Of a stretch of 64,000 nucleotides of DNA, positions 26,759 through 36,505 are shown piece by piece (position 1 is the stretch's first letter; the number at the start of each line of letters is the position of its first letter). This DNA comes from Stutzerimonas xanthomarina. GTDB taxonomy: Bacteria; Pseudomonadota; Gammaproteobacteria; Pseudomonadales; Pseudomonadaceae. The stretch lies in NCBI RefSeq assembly GCF_003935375.1, contig NZ_RHQM01000004.1, forward strand, positions 62,001-126,000, given 5' to 3'. The position numbers and the translations under genes were made by a program. The notes under the pieces were generated by a model that saw nothing but the letters and a program-made list of their open reading frames with translations, searched no databases and was not told the origin of the DNA.

Positions 26759-28255
26759 TCACTCGCCCTTGAGCATGTGTCCACGTTCCTCCAGGTTGAT
26801 GTGCCACTGCATCGCTTCGCCCAGCAGGTGCGGCGTCTGGCCGCCCTTCTTGCAGGCGTCGTCGAAGTACTTGTTCAGCGCATCGCGGTAGGAAGGGTGC
26901 ACGCAGTTGTCGATGATGGCGCGGGCGCGCTCGCGCGGAGCGAGGCCACGCAGGTCAGCCAGGCCTTGCTCGGTAACCAGAATCTCGACGTCATGCTCGG
27001 TGTGGTCAACGTGAGCAACCATCGGCACGACGCTGGAGATGTTGCCCCCCTTGGCGATCGACTTGGTCACGAAGATGGCCATGTGAGCGTTACGCGCGAA
27101 ATCGCCCGAACCGCCAATGCCGTTCATCATCTTGGTGCCGCCCACGTGAGTGGAGTTGACGTTGCCATAGATGTCGAACTCGAGCGCGGTGTTGATACCG
27201 ATGATGCCAAGACGGCGCACAAGCTCAGGATGGTTGGAGATTTCCTGAGGACGCAGGATCAGCTTGTCCTTGTACTTCTCCAGGTTGCCGAACACGCGAT
27301 CATTGCAACGCTCGGACAGGGTGATGGAGCAACCGGAAGCAAAGGTCATCTTGCCCGCATCGATCAGCTCGAAGGTGCAGTCCTGCAGTACTTCGGAGTA
27401 CATCACCAGATCTTCGAACGGCGAATCGATCAGACCGCACATTACCGCGTTGGCGATGTTGCCGATACCGACCTGCATCGGGCCAAGGTTCTTCGCCATA
27501 CGGCCAGCTTCGACTTCGCTCTTGAAGAACTCGACCAGATGATTGGCGATGGCCTGGGTTTCTTCGTCCGGCGGAGTGACCGTGGAGTAGGAATCCGGCT
27601 GATTGGTGATGACGATGGCGGCAATCTTGGCCGGATCGACCGGGATCGAAGTCGCGCCGAGACGATCATCGACCTTGGTCAGCGGGATCGGGCCGCGGTT
27701 CGGGCGCTCACCCGGGAAGTAGATGTCGTGCAGACCTTCCAGGTTCAGGTTGTGTGCCAGGTTCAGCTCGATGATCACCTGGTCGGCGAACATGGCCAGG
27801 TTGGCCGAGTTGCCTACTGAAGTGGTCGGTACGATGTGGCCCTGCTCGGTGATGCACAACGCTTCGACGATGGTGACGTCGGGACGCTTGATCTGATGAT
27901 TGCGCATCTGCTCGACGGTATGCGACAGGTGCTGGTCGATGAACATGACCTCACCGGCGTTAATCGCCTTGCGCAGTACCGGATCGGCCTGGAACGGCAT
28001 GCGACGGGCCAGTAGACCCGCGGAAGCCATCTTGCCATCGAGATCGTTACCCAGGCTGGCGCCAGTGACCAGGCTGATCTGCAGCTTCTCGTCCTTGGCA
28101 CGGTCGATCAGCGCGAGGGGCACGGCCTTGGCTTCGCCCGCACGGGTGAAGCCGCTCATGCCAACGGTCATGCCGTCGCGAATAAGGGCAGCTGCCTCGT
28201 GGGCACTCATGACCTTGTTCTGCAGAGAGGACAAGCGGATACGATCAGAATACAT
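26759..28255 (-). CDS. Acetyl-CoA hydrolase/succinyl-CoA:acetate CoA-transferase
   Basis: 498 residues of the Cat1/AarC family of CoA-transferases. Family landmarks are GMTVGMSGFTRAGEAKAVP near the start, a central FFPGERP-like IYFPGERPNRG, and Glu288 in MYSEVLQD as the likely glutamyl-CoA-forming residue. It would move CoA between acetyl-CoA and succinate (or hydrolyse acetyl-CoA), linking acetate overflow to the citric acid cycle. It is a single-gene unit between nadA and tRNA-Lys with a strong terminator. Which of the two activities dominates cannot be read from sequence. Confidence 0.9.
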   Translation of the reverse strand: MYSDRIRLSSLQNKVMSAHEAAALIRDGMTVGMSGFTRAGEAKAVPLALIDRAKDEKLQISLVTGASLGNDLDGKMASAGLLARRMPFQADPVLRKAINAGEVMFIDQHLSHTVEQMRNHQIKRPDVTIVEALCITEQGHIVPTTSVGNSANLAMFADQVIIELNLAHNLNLEGLHDIYFPGERPNRGPIPLTKVDDRLGATSIPVDPAKIAAIVITNQPDSYSTVTPPDEETQAIANHLVEFFKSEVEAGRMAKNLGPMQVGIGNIANAVMCGLIDSPFEDLVMYSEVLQDCTFELIDAGKMTFASGCSITLSERCNDRVFGNLEKYKDKLILRPQEISNHPELVRRLGIIGINTALEFDIYGNVNSTHVGGTKMMNGIGGSGDFARNAHMAIFVTKSIAKGGNISSVVPMVAHVDHTEHDVEILVTEQGLADLRGLAPRERARAIIDNCVHPSYRDALNKYFDDACKKGGQTPHLLGEAMQWHINLEERGHMLKGE

Positions 28256-28401
28256 TTGAGCCTCGAACCAACGGTAATCGGAAGGGGCCGCAGTCTATTA
28301 CGTTTAAAAACGCTTGAGCCACCTACTAAGGTCGTAGAGAAAAACGCTTCTTATGACCGAACGTAGCAGCCTGCAGCAACGCAAAATCGCGGCCATTAAA
28401 A

Positions 28402-28432
28402 AAGCCGGATAACCCTGACAGGCCTCCGGCTT
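28402..28432 (-). terminator. Terminator of tRNA-Lys
   Basis: Stem AAGCCGGA / TCCGGCTT followed on the minus strand by TTTTTTAATG. It lies 24 bases past the tRNA 3' end. Confidence 0.8.
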
Positions 28433-28455
28433 CTTGTGCTCCCTCGAGAGCGATA

Positions 28456-28531
28456 TGGTGGGTCGTGTAGGATTCGAACCTACGACCAATTGGTTAAAAG
28501 CCAACTGCTCTACCAACTGAGCTAACGACCC
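28456..28531 (-). tRNA. tRNA-Lys (anticodon TTT)
   Basis: 76-base tRNA with encoded CCA; acceptor GGGTCGT pairs with ACGACCC, anticodon loop CTTTTAA gives anticodon TTT, and the T loop has GGTTCGAATCC. It sits downstream of queC, the place of the tRNA-Lys used as a genomic-island attachment site in P. aeruginosa. Confidence 0.96.
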
Positions 28532-28543
28532 AATGCGGGGCGC

Positions 28544-28571
28544 ATGATACTGATTTGATTGATGAAAACAA
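28544..28571 (-). promoter_or_regulatory. Candidate promoter of tRNA-Lys
   Basis: On the minus strand TTGTTT (28566-28571) and TATCAT (28544-28549) are 16 bases apart, with a GC-rich discriminator (GCGCCCC) immediately after. The layout resembles the tRNA-Val promoter. Confidence 0.5.
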
Positions 28572-28639
28572 ACTTTTTTTTGAAAAAGTTCGCGATCGCC
28601 TTCGTTTGACGGCACCCCACCAGTACTGGCGCAGGCCGC

Positions 28640-29314
28640 TCAGAAATAGCGAGTGGGGTCAGCCAGCCCCGCTTCGGCAAAACCGGCGGCGCGCAATCGA
28701 CAGCTGTCGCACTTGCCACAGGCACGCCCATCCGTGTCGGCCTGATAGCAGGAAACCGTCGCCGCATAGTCCACGCCCAGACGAGTCCCCTCCTGCACGA
28801 TCCGCGCCTTGCTCATCTCCTGCAGTGGTGCCTGGATGCGAAACCCCAGCCCTTCTACGCCTGCCTTGGTGGCCAGATTGGCCATTCGCTCGAATGCCGC
28901 AACGAACTCCGGCCGACAATCCGGGTAGCCCGAGTAGTCGACCGCATTGACGCCGATAAAGATGTCACGGGCACCCAGCACCTCAGCCCAGCCAAGGGCC
29001 AACGAGAGAAACACCGTATTGCGCGCCGGGACGTATGTGACCGGAATACCCTCACCAGGCACCTCAGGCACATCGATGCTGTCGTCGGTCAATGCCGAGC
29101 CGCCGATGCCGTTGAGGTCCAGGCCGATCACCTTGTGTTCAACCACTCCCAGTTGTTGAGCAACACGTTCCGCCGCCTGCAGTTCGGCGCGATGACGCTG
29201 GCCGTAGTCAAAGCTCATGGTGTAGCAGGCGTAGCCCTGAGCACGGGCCATGGCGACCACCGTAGCCGAATCAAGCCCGCCGGACAGCAGGATGACTGCT
29301 TTCTTCTCGTTCAT
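28640..29314 (-). CDS. queC: 7-cyano-7-deazaguanine synthase QueC
   Basis: 224 residues: an ATP pyrophosphatase loop SGGLDS (residues 11-16), the [11 protein letters not shown] segment, and a C-terminal four-cysteine zinc site in [17 protein letters not shown]. It converts 7-carboxy-7-deazaguanine to preQ0 with ammonia and ATP for queuosine in tRNA. It lies 63 bases downstream of queE and ends the long ruv-tol-que run, just before tRNA-Lys. Confidence 0.96.
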   Translation of the reverse strand: MNEKKAVILLSGGLDSATVVAMARAQGYACYTMSFDYGQRHRAELQAAERVAQQLGVVEHKVIGLDLNGIGGSALTDDSIDVPEVPGEGIPVTYVPARNTVFLSLALGWAEVLGARDIFIGVNAVDYSGYPDCRPEFVAAFERMANLATKAGVEGLGFRIQAPLQEMSKARIVQEGTRLGVDYAATVSCYQADTDGRACGKCDSCRLRAAGFAEAGLADPTRYF

Positions 29315-29377
29315 TTCGCGATACCTTCAAAACGGATGAGCACGACCAGCCAGGGACGAGCCGCCAATGCCAGCGAC

Positions 29378-30019
29378 TCAGTGGCCGGGCGCGTCGTTCC
29401 AGATAATCTTGTGCAACTGAAGCTGCAAGCGCACCGGCAGATTGTCGGCAACGATCCAGTCCGCAAGGGCACGAACATCGACCTGACCGTGACTCGGCGA
29501 GAACAACACCTCTCCGGCACGTCGATCCAGCCCGTACTCGATAAGCTTGCTGACAGCCCAGTCATAATCCTCGCGGGAACAGATGACGAACTTGACCTGA
29601 TCGTTGCGCGTTATGCAGGCGATGTTCTCGTAGCGGTTACGCGCGACCTCGGCGGAACCCGGTGTTTTCAGGTCCACTACACGACTGACACGCTCATCCA
29701 CCACGGAGATATCGAGTGCACCACTGGTCTCCAGTGAAACCTCATATCCCGCATCGCACAATCGCTGCAGCAAAGGCACGCAGTTGGGCTGCGCCAGCGG
29801 CTCTCCCCCGGTCACGCAGACGTAACGGGGATTGTAGGAGGCAACCCGCTCGATGATCGCGTCGAGCGTCATCAACTCTCCGCCGCTGAATGCGTAGGCG
29901 GTATCGCAATATTGACAGCGCAGGGGACAGCCGGTCAGGCGGACGAACACAGTAGGCAATCCACTGGTCCGCGTCTCCCCCTGCAGCGAGTAGAAAATCT
30001 CGGTAATTCGCAGGGTCAT
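29378..30019 (-). CDS. queE: 7-carboxy-7-deazaguanine synthase QueE
   Basis: 213 residues as called, a radical SAM enzyme with the CxxxCxxC cluster motif in TGCPLRCQYCDTAY and the conserved VCVTGGEPLAQPN. It makes 7-carboxy-7-deazaguanine for queuosine. Two starts are possible: the ATG at 30019 matches homologues that begin close to TLRITEIF, while the ATG at 30052 has a GGAGG only three bases away. I prefer the former. It follows cpoB and precedes queC on the same strand. Confidence 0.93.
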   Translation of the reverse strand: MTLRITEIFYSLQGETRTSGLPTVFVRLTGCPLRCQYCDTAYAFSGGELMTLDAIIERVASYNPRYVCVTGGEPLAQPNCVPLLQRLCDAGYEVSLETSGALDISVVDERVSRVVDLKTPGSAEVARNRYENIACITRNDQVKFVICSREDYDWAVSKLIEYGLDRRAGEVLFSPSHGQVDVRALADWIVADNLPVRLQLQLHKIIWNDAPGH

Positions 30020-30088
30020 ATCAGCCACGGGCGTGACGGCTAAACAGGCCATCCGCCTCCGTTGCGGGAAATAGGGGCGGCGATTCTA

Positions 30089-30117
30089 ACGAAAAAACCC
30101 GCGCGATGGGCGGGTTT
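30089..30117 (-). terminator. Terminator after cpoB
   Basis: On the minus strand stem AAACCCGC / GCGGGTTT with a seven-base loop, then a run of six T. It lies 23 bases past the cpoB stop and separates the tol-pal block from queE-queC, allowing partial read-through at most. Confidence 0.85.
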
Positions 30118-30139
30118 CGTTCGGTCTCGCCAGTGTGCC

Positions 30140-30952
30140 TCAGCGATTGAGCTGACGCTGAGCCAATTGTGCAGCCGATGTATTCGGATACTGGGCAATG
30201 ACCTCACGCAGAATGCCCTGCGCCTTGTCCCGATTACCCAGACGGATCTCAACATCTGCCAGCTTGTAGAGGGAATCCGGCACCTTGTTGTGCTGCGGAT
30301 ACGCCTGGCTCACTCGAGCGAACGCCTGACCGGCCCCTTGCAGGTCGCCCTTTGCCAGGTTGACCTCGCCAAGCCAATACTGGGCGTTGCCAGCGTACTG
30401 ACTGTCAGGGTACTTGCGCAGGAATGCAGCGAAAGCCTGGCTGGCCTTGTCGAAATCCTTCGCCTTGATCAGGTCGAAAGCAGCGTCGTAATAGAGCTTT
30501 TCCTTTGCAGGATCGCCCGATGCGCTTTGCGACTGGCCCTGGCTGGCAGCGGCGGGTGCCGAACTTCCAGCTGACGCCGCCGTATTACTGGACGGAGCAG
30601 GCTGATTGCCTGCCGCGGATCCGCTGGACAGACGGCGATCCAGGTCCTGATAGCGTTCCAGCCCCTCTTGTTGCAGGCGCTGGATCTGATTCTGTTGTTC
30701 CTCAAGCATGCCGCGCAGTTGCGCGATCTCTTCCTGCATCTGCTGTAGCTGCATGAAGAGCATGCCCTGTGCCGAAGATGGAGCGGTGGCTCCACCTCCG
30801 GCATAGGCACCGTCACCGCTCGGCGCAGCGGTGGAGTAACCCGAGTTGCCGCTAGCGGCAACTTCTTCGTAATCCACCACCGGCACTTGAGCCACCGCCA
30901 TCAGCGGCAGCGCGAGCACTGTAAGAGTCAGAGCATGACGGTACTTACGCAT
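30140..30952 (-). CDS. cpoB: Cell division coordinator CpoB (YbgF)
   Basis: 270 residues: signal peptide (cut near AVAQ, residue 21), a coiled-coil trimerisation helix (about 65-105, MQLQQMQEEIAQLRGMLEEQ), a glycine/serine/alanine-rich linker, and a C-terminal TPR domain (about 150-270). CpoB works in the periplasm with TolA and PBP1b to couple outer-membrane constriction to septal wall synthesis. It is the last gene of the tol-pal set, six bases after pal. Confidence 0.94.
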   Translation of the reverse strand: MRKYRHALTLTVLALPLMAVAQVPVVDYEEVAASGNSGYSTAAPSGDGAYAGGGATAPSSAQGMLFMQLQQMQEEIAQLRGMLEEQQNQIQRLQQEGLERYQDLDRRLSSGSAAGNQPAPSSNTAASAGSSAPAAASQGQSQSASGDPAKEKLYYDAAFDLIKAKDFDKASQAFAAFLRKYPDSQYAGNAQYWLGEVNLAKGDLQGAGQAFARVSQAYPQHNKVPDSLYKLADVEIRLGNRDKAQGILREVIAQYPNTSAAQLAQRQLNR

Positions 30953-30958
30953 GACGAA

Positions 30959-31462
30959 TTACTTGCGCAGTTCGACGCGACGGTTCTGAGCCCAGGACTG
31001 CTCGTCGTTACCCATGGCAACTGGACGCTCTTCGCCGTAGGAAACCAGCTCCAGCTGAGCCGGGGAAACGCCCTGCAGTACCAGGTAACGCTGTACGGCC
31101 TTGGAGCGACGCTCGCCCAGAGCCATGTTGTACTCACGGGTACCACGCTCGTCGGTGTGGCCTTCCAGAACGACGCGAGCGCCGTTGCCTTTCAGGTCCT
31201 TGGCATGAACGTCCAGAGCGCGCATGGCTTCCGGCTTCAGGTCGGAGCTGTCGTACTCGAAGTAGAAGGTAGTGATGGCACGCAGAGCGGCTTCTTCGCT
31301 CATGCTGCTATCGACGGACCCGGAATCAGCACCGTAACCAGCATTCGGATCGATCGCGCCCGAACCTTCGCCCGAATCGTCGCCGCCTTTGGAGGAACAA
31401 CCGACAGCAACAGCCATGGCCAGAGCCAGAGCGGTGAACTTACCGAATTTCAGCATTTCCAT
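30959..31462 (-). CDS. pal: Peptidoglycan-associated lipoprotein Pal (OprL)
   Basis: 167 residues starting MEMLKFGKF, lipobox AVGC (Cys22), a flexible acidic linker and an OmpA-like peptidoglycan-binding domain with [21 protein letters not shown]. It anchors the outer membrane to the wall and is drawn to division sites by TolB/TolA. The start at 31462 is chosen by identity to the known Pseudomonas OprL start over a TTG three codons upstream. Confidence 0.96.
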   Translation of the reverse strand: MEMLKFGKFTALALAMAVAVGCSSKGGDDSGEGSGAIDPNAGYGADSGSVDSSMSEEAALRAITTFYFEYDSSDLKPEAMRALDVHAKDLKGNGARVVLEGHTDERGTREYNMALGERRSKAVQRYLVLQGVSPAQLELVSYGEERPVAMGNDEQSWAQNRRVELRK

Positions 31463-31508
31463 TTGTAACAACCCCAGGTGTGTTTTGGTTAAAAGCGTTG
31501 ATACCGCA

Positions 31509-32810
31509 TCAGTTCAGGTAAGGGGACCAGGACGGCTCTCGGACTTCGCCTTGAGCTGTAGGAAGCGGGAGCCTAACGCGTCCATTGATGGACACGAGCA
31601 TCAAGACTCCCCGGCCCTGCTGGCGGGTGGCGTAGATTAGCATGGTGCCATTAGGCGCAACAGTGGGCGATTCATCCAGACTGGTATCCGAGAGTATTCG
31701 CAGATTGCCACGCTGCAGATCCTGCGCAGCAACCTTGAAGTTTGTGTAACCGTCCTGGCGATGGATCATGACCAACGTCTTCTCGTCGGCCGACAGCTTC
31801 GGGTTGGCGTTGTAGTTGCCAACGAACGTCACACGCTCAGCCGAATTGCTGCCCAACCGCTGCTTGTAGACCTGAGGCTTGCCAGCGCGGTCAGAGGTGT
31901 AATAAATGGTCTGACCGTCAGCACCCCAGAAGGGTTCGGTATCGATCGCGTAGTGATTGGTCAGGCGCTGCAACTGCCGCGAGCCGAGGTCCATCACATA
32001 GATTTCCGGATTGCCATCTTTCGACAGTACGAACGCCAGGCGATTGCCATCTGGCGAGAATGCCGGCGCACCGTTCAAACCTTCAAAGTTGGTGACCTGT
32101 TCGCGGCGACCCGTATCGATGTGCTGAATGAAAATACGTGGACGCTTCTGCTCGAAGGACACATAGGCAATACGGCGTCCGTCCGGTGAATAACGCGGGG
32201 AGAGGATGGGCTCGCGCGATTGCAGCAGAGTCACCGCCCGAGCGCCGTCATAATCCGAACGCTGCAGCGTGTAGCGCGTGTTGGCGCCACCCAGCCGCTC
32301 AACCGTCACATACAGCAGACGCGTGGAAAACGCGCCCTTGATTCCGGTGAGTTTCTCGAAGGACTGATCCGCCGCATGGTGCGCCATGTCGCGCAACTGA
32401 TCCGGGGAACCACCAACGGTTCCAGTCATCACCTGCTGCTCGGTCGTTACGTTGAACACTTCGTAACGGACCTGAAGACGGCCACCAGCCGGCTCGATAT
32501 TGCCGACCATCACGTACTGGGCGCCCAGAGCCTTCCAGTCGCGATAGATGATCTCGCTGCCGCGGGTCGGCATGCTGATCATGTTCTGCCGCGGAATGGG
32601 CTGGAAAATACCGGAATTGCGCAGGTCGTTGCCGACGATTTCCGCCATGTCCTCAGGCAGTACGGTGCCGCCCTGCCAACCGAATGGAACGACCGCGATC
32701 GGGATCGCACGGTCGGCACCACTGGTGACGACGATGTTTTTTTCCTGCGCCACCGCCATTCCCGCCAGGCAGCAGAGCAGGACAAGTAGACCTCGAAGGG
32801 AGTTGATCAC
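31509..32810 (-). CDS. tolB: Tol-Pal system protein TolB
   Basis: 433 residues: signal peptide cut near GMAVA (about 21), an N-terminal domain, and a six-bladed propeller with repeated [19 protein letters not shown] motifs. Periplasmic TolB binds Pal and TolA. The start codon is GTG, overlapping the tolA stop (GTGA), so translation is coupled. It is 46 bases before pal. Confidence 0.96.
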   Translation of the reverse strand: MINSLRGLLVLLCCLAGMAVAQEKNIVVTSGADRAIPIAVVPFGWQGGTVLPEDMAEIVGNDLRNSGIFQPIPRQNMISMPTRGSEIIYRDWKALGAQYVMVGNIEPAGGRLQVRYEVFNVTTEQQVMTGTVGGSPDQLRDMAHHAADQSFEKLTGIKGAFSTRLLYVTVERLGGANTRYTLQRSDYDGARAVTLLQSREPILSPRYSPDGRRIAYVSFEQKRPRIFIQHIDTGRREQVTNFEGLNGAPAFSPDGNRLAFVLSKDGNPEIYVMDLGSRQLQRLTNHYAIDTEPFWGADGQTIYYTSDRAGKPQVYKQRLGSNSAERVTFVGNYNANPKLSADEKTLVMIHRQDGYTNFKVAAQDLQRGNLRILSDTSLDESPTVAPNGTMLIYATRQQGRGVLMLVSINGRVRLPLPTAQGEVREPSWSPYLN

Positions 32811-33808
32811 AACGCAAGATCCTCAGGCGTAAATGTCATTTTGAAGGACCGGTAAGGCTGGAAGTCCTGCGGGCTCAGGCCCTGCATTTCCGTCAGCCGA
32901 CCGATGTTCTTTACTGCGGCAACCGCAGAATTGTCGAATGGCACATCTCCGCTCGATCTGGAGACGCTGACGTTGGTGATGGTGCCATCCGGAAGCATGT
33001 TTACCTGGAGCTGCACGGTCATGTTATTGCGCGCCGACGGCGGTCGGGTCCAGCCTTCTGCTGCACGCAGCCGGATCAGATCATCGAAGTTGCCGGCAAC
33101 CTGATCACCATGGGTATCAGCCAGTGCCTGCTGGCGCTCGGTAGTGTCAGAGAGCAGCTCGGCAAGCGCCTGCGCCTTCTTGTCTTCTGCCGCTTTGCGC
33201 GCGGCCTCTGCCGCAGCCTTCTTCTTGGCATCTTCAGCAGCTTTTTTCTTGGCAGCTTCGGCGGCAGCTTTCTTCTTCGCCTCTTCCGCCGCCTTGCGCT
33301 TGGCTTCTTCGGCGGCCTTCTTCTTGGCCTCCTCTGCTGCCTTCTTCTTGGCCAGTTCTTCAGCAGTCTTTTTCTTGGCGATGTCAGCCTGCTTCTGCTG
33401 TTCGACCTTCTTGGCTTCCTCGGCCTTTTTCGCCGCAGCCGCTTTATCGGCTGCAGCTTTCGCTGCATCCGCCTTTCGAGCCTCTTCCGCCTTCTTTTGT
33501 TCCGCAGCGCGGGCGGCAGCAGCCTGCTTCTGCTGCTCGACCTTACGCTGTTCCATCTGTTCGCTTTCGAACTGCTTGGCAGCAGTCTTCTTCGCTTCGC
33601 CGGCAATCTTCTGGTTGGTCTGCGTAGTCGCCTGGCTCTGCGACTTCAGCTGATACAAGGTGGCCTGCACGATTGGCTTGGACGGCGGCAACTCGGGCGT
33701 CATCGAAAAGCTGACGAACAGCATGCCAAAAATAATGACGTGCAGACCGACTGCCAGCACGGTCGGCCAGAAGTAGCTCTGCGAAGGCGATGACTCACGC
33801 TGCTGCAT
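32807..33808 (-). CDS. tolA: Cell envelope integrity protein TolA
   Basis: 333 residues: cytoplasmic N-terminus, one membrane helix (about 15-35), a lysine/alanine/glutamate helical rod (about 65-225) and a C-terminal globular domain (about 230-333, [20 protein letters not shown]). TolA spans the periplasm and transmits force from TolQR to TolB-Pal. The ATG at 33808 shares a base with the tolR stop (TGATG); a TTG directly before it is the alternative. The rod holds about seven octad repeats at 33179-33349. Confidence 0.95.
   Translation of the reverse strand: MQQRESSPSQSYFWPTVLAVGLHVIIFGMLFVSFSMTPELPPSKPIVQATLYQLKSQSQATTQTNQKIAGEAKKTAAKQFESEQMEQRKVEQQKQAAAARAAEQKKAEEARKADAAKAAADKAAAAKKAEEAKKVEQQKQADIAKKKTAEELAKKKAAEEAKKKAAEEAKRKAAEEAKKKAAAEAAKKKAAEDAKKKAAAEAARKAAEDKKAQALAELLSDTTERQQALADTHGDQVAGNFDDLIRLRAAEGWTRPPSARNNMTVQLQVNMLPDGTITNVSVSRSSGDVPFDNSAVAAVKNIGRLTEMQGLSPQDFQPYRSFKMTFTPEDLAL
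33179..33349 (-). repeat. Octad repeats in tolA rod domain
   Basis: About seven near-perfect 24-base units encode repeats of the form KKKAAEEA across TolA residues 155-211. The DNA shows the same repeat (runs of CTTCTTCTTGGC on the plus strand), so length change by slippage is plausible. Confidence 0.75.
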
Positions 33809-34248
33809 CAAGGCGCCTCGGTGATCAGACCGACATTACCCACGCCGGCTTCCTGCAGACCGCCCATGGCCTCCATCACCGAACCATAATCAACCGCGCG
33901 ATCGCCACGGATGAATACCTGGGTATCCGGACGCTGGCGCATGATGGCAACGACAGCCTGCGTCATGTCTGCCAATGCGACGGCCTCGTTGCCCTTGCTG
34001 TCGGTATCCACCTCGCTACCGACGTTCCAGTAATAGGTTTTGTCAGCCTTGATGGAAATGGTCAGCACCTGCTTGTCGTTATCCTGCGGCAAGGCTTCGC
34101 TGCTGACCTTGGGCAGATCGACCTTGACGCCCTGATTGAGCATCGGCGCCGTGACCATGAAGATAACCAGCAGCACCAGCATCACATCGATGTAAGGCAC
34201 CACGTTCATCTCGGCGACGGGCTTGCGTCTGTTGCGGATTCTGGCCAT
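33808..34248 (-). CDS. tolR: Tol-Pal system protein TolR
   Basis: 146 residues of the ExbD/TolR family: one membrane helix with the essential proton-path aspartate (Asp21 in VVPYIDVMLVLLVI), then a periplasmic domain. With TolQ it forms the proton-driven motor that energises TolA. It lies 11 bases after tolQ and its stop overlaps the tolA start. Confidence 0.96.
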   Translation of the reverse strand: MARIRNRRKPVAEMNVVPYIDVMLVLLVIFMVTAPMLNQGVKVDLPKVSSEALPQDNDKQVLTISIKADKTYYWNVGSEVDTDSKGNEAVALADMTQAVVAIMRQRPDTQVFIRGDRAVDYGSVMEAMGGLQEAGVGNVGLITEAP

Positions 34249-34259
34249 GGCCGTGGGCC

Positions 34260-34952
34260 TCAGTCTTCGGTGGTGTGAACTTTGCGGTGGAGGATGGCCT
34301 GGAACTCATCGGCAAAGGTGTAATAACGACCGATGAGCATCTCGCCCCGCGCGGCGAAACGGTTGTAGGCGATCACCGCAGGAATCGCGGCGAACAAACC
34401 GATCGCCGTAGCGATCAGCGCTTCGGCGATGCCTGGCGCCACAGTCGCTAGAGTTGCCTGCTGAACCTGAGCCAGGCCGCGAAAGGAGTTCATGATCCCC
34501 CAGACGGTACCGAACAAGCCGATGTAAGGGCTGGTGGAACCAACGGTGGCCAGGAATGGCAAGCTCTGCTCGAGCTTTTCCTCTTCACGGGAAATCGCCA
34601 CGCGCATGGCGCGATTGACCCCATCCATCACCGCATCGGGATCGACACCCTGCTGCTGACGCAGACGGGAAAATTCCTTGAAGCCGGCGCGAAAGATCTG
34701 CTCGACGCCAGAATCCGGATCCGGGTTGCTGCCTGCCTGGCGATACAGCTTGGACAGGTCGATACCGGACCAGAAGCGCTCTTCGAAGGTATCGAGTGCT
34801 CGCTTCGCGGCACGCAGCATACTGCCGCGCTGAAAAATCAGAATCCATGATGCGACCGAAGCGGCCACCAGAATCAGCATGACCAGCTGCACCACGAAGC
34901 TGGCGTTGCTGATCAGGCTCCACATGGACATGTGATCGACGTTGGCTTCCAC
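34260..34952 (-). CDS. tolQ: Tol-Pal system protein TolQ
   Basis: 230 residues of the MotA/TolQ/ExbB family with three membrane helices (about 13-35, 135-160, 170-195); TSPYIGLFGTVWGIMNSF and LIATAIGLFAAIPAVIAYN are the family's conserved helices. It forms the pentameric stator around TolR. The start is GTG at 34952 with AGGAG seven bases upstream; a later ATG is less well placed. It begins two bases after ybgC. Confidence 0.96.
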   Translation of the reverse strand: MEANVDHMSMWSLISNASFVVQLVMLILVAASVASWILIFQRGSMLRAAKRALDTFEERFWSGIDLSKLYRQAGSNPDPDSGVEQIFRAGFKEFSRLRQQQGVDPDAVMDGVNRAMRVAISREEEKLEQSLPFLATVGSTSPYIGLFGTVWGIMNSFRGLAQVQQATLATVAPGIAEALIATAIGLFAAIPAVIAYNRFAARGEMLIGRYYTFADEFQAILHRKVHTTED

Positions 34953-34954
34953 GC

Positions 34955-35398
34955 TTACTCTCCTGCAGGGGATAGACCCGAGCCGGCGAAGGCGACACGC
35001 AGCGCTTCGGGAATGGCTCGGGGTTTCAAACTTTCGGCACGCACGCAGGCAACCAGCACCTGCCCCTCACAAAGCAGAACATCATCTAGTGCACGCCGGA
35101 CCTGCTGGCGAAACCGCAGACTGGCGCGATTCAACTCAACCACCTCGGCCGTCACCAGCAATTCATCATCCAGGCGAGCCGGCGCGCGGTAGCGGGCTTC
35201 GACCGAATGCACGACGAACAGCAAGTCCTCACCGGCCAGCTGCGACTGGGCGAATCCCAGGCTGCGCAACCGCTCGGTACGAGCTCGCTCCATGAATTTG
35301 AGGTAATTGACGTAGTAGACAATGCCGCCCGCATCGGTGTCCTCGTAATAGACTCGACAGCGGTGGGTGAAGATTTCAGCTCCGACTTGCGCGCGCAT
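34955..35398 (-). CDS. ybgC: Tol-Pal associated acyl-CoA thioesterase YbgC
   Basis: 147 residues with the hot-dog fold and the active-site block [16 protein letters not shown] (Asp22 catalytic). YbgC hydrolyses acyl-CoA or acyl-ACP thioesters and is the usual first gene of tol-pal. The ATG at 35398 is used; a TTG nine codons earlier is the alternative, and neither has a strong ribosome site. It starts 51 bases after ruvB on the same strand. Confidence 0.92.
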   Translation of the reverse strand: MRAQVGAEIFTHRCRVYYEDTDAGGIVYYVNYLKFMERARTERLRSLGFAQSQLAGEDLLFVVHSVEARYRAPARLDDELLVTAEVVELNRASLRFRQQVRRALDDVLLCEGQVLVACVRAESLKPRAIPEALRVAFAGSGLSPAGE

Positions 35399-35449
35399 AC
35401 TAGTGCCCGGCCCTGTAAATGCCAATCGGGTAACAGAACAATATTTTCT

Positions 35450-36502
35450 TCAAACTATGTCGCCATCGAACAGATCCGGCGTCGGCGCATCACTCATGCG
35501 CTTGGGCAGATTGAGGCCGAAATGGAGGTAGGCATGACGCGTCACGACCCGGCCGCGCGGCGTGCGCATGATATAGCCCTGCTGGATGAGGTACGGCTCG
35601 AGCACATCCTCGATGGTATGCCGCTCTTCACTGATCGCGGCAGCCAGGCTGTCGATGCCTACCGGACCACCATCGAACTTCTCGATAAGCGTCAACAGCA
35701 ACCGGCGATCCTGATGATCGAAGCCTCGTTCATCGACGTCGAGCATATTCAAGGCAAGATCGGCAATCTGCCGGGTGATCTCGCCACGACCCCGCACTTC
35801 GGCGAAATCTCGTACACGGCGTAGCAGGCGGTTAGCGATGCGCGGCGTCCCTCGCGCCCGACGGGCAATCTCGAACGCCCCCTCAGGCTCGGTCGGCAGG
35901 CCGAGGATACCGGCGGAACGGCTGACGATGGTCGCCAGGTCCTCGGTGGAATAGAACTCCAGGCGCTGAACGATACCGAATCGATCACGCAACGGATTGG
36001 TCAGCATGCCGGCCCGCGTAGTGGCGCCCACGAGGGTGAACGGCGGCAGATCCAGCTTGATCGAGCGAGCCGCAGGCCCCTCGCCGATCATGATGTCCAG
36101 CTGAAAATCCTCCATCGCCGGATACAGCACTTCCTCGACGATGGGCGAAAGACGGTGGATCTCATCAACGAACAGGACGTCGCCGGCCTCCAGATTGGTC
36201 AGCAATGCGGCCAGGTCACCCGGTCGCTCAAGCACCGGGCCCGACGTGCTCTTGATCGACACGCCCATCTCTTCGGCGATGATGTTCGCCAACGTAGTCT
36301 TGCCCAGCCCCGGCGGACCGAAGATGAGCGTGTGATCGAGCGCTTCCTGACGGCCCTTGGCGGCGCGGATGAACAGATCCATCTGCTCGCGCACGACCGG
36401 CTGACCAATGTACTCGGCCAGCTTGAGTGGCCGAATGGCACGATCCAGTTGCTCGTCGCGATCGCGACTGCCTGCCGTGACGATACGATCCGCTTCGATC
36501 AT
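35450..36502 (-). CDS. ruvB: Holliday junction branch migration helicase RuvB
   Basis: 350-residue AAA+ ATPase with Walker [10 protein letters not shown], Walker B DEIHR, sensor GATTRAG and a C-terminal winged helix ([14 protein letters not shown]). It drives branch migration as a hexameric ring with RuvA. It begins three bases after the ruvA stop. Confidence 0.97.
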   Translation of the reverse strand: MIEADRIVTAGSRDRDEQLDRAIRPLKLAEYIGQPVVREQMDLFIRAAKGRQEALDHTLIFGPPGLGKTTLANIIAEEMGVSIKSTSGPVLERPGDLAALLTNLEAGDVLFVDEIHRLSPIVEEVLYPAMEDFQLDIMIGEGPAARSIKLDLPPFTLVGATTRAGMLTNPLRDRFGIVQRLEFYSTEDLATIVSRSAGILGLPTEPEGAFEIARRARGTPRIANRLLRRVRDFAEVRGRGEITRQIADLALNMLDVDERGFDHQDRRLLLTLIEKFDGGPVGIDSLAAAISEERHTIEDVLEPYLIQQGYIMRTPRGRVVTRHAYLHFGLNLPKRMSDAPTPDLFDGDIV

Positions 36503-36505
36503 GGC

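Noticed and set aside
33110..33793. Leucine/phenylalanine-rich open frame opposite tolA
   Set aside because: It is the complement of the Lys/Ala/Glu repeat region of tolA, which produces false hydrophobic frames.
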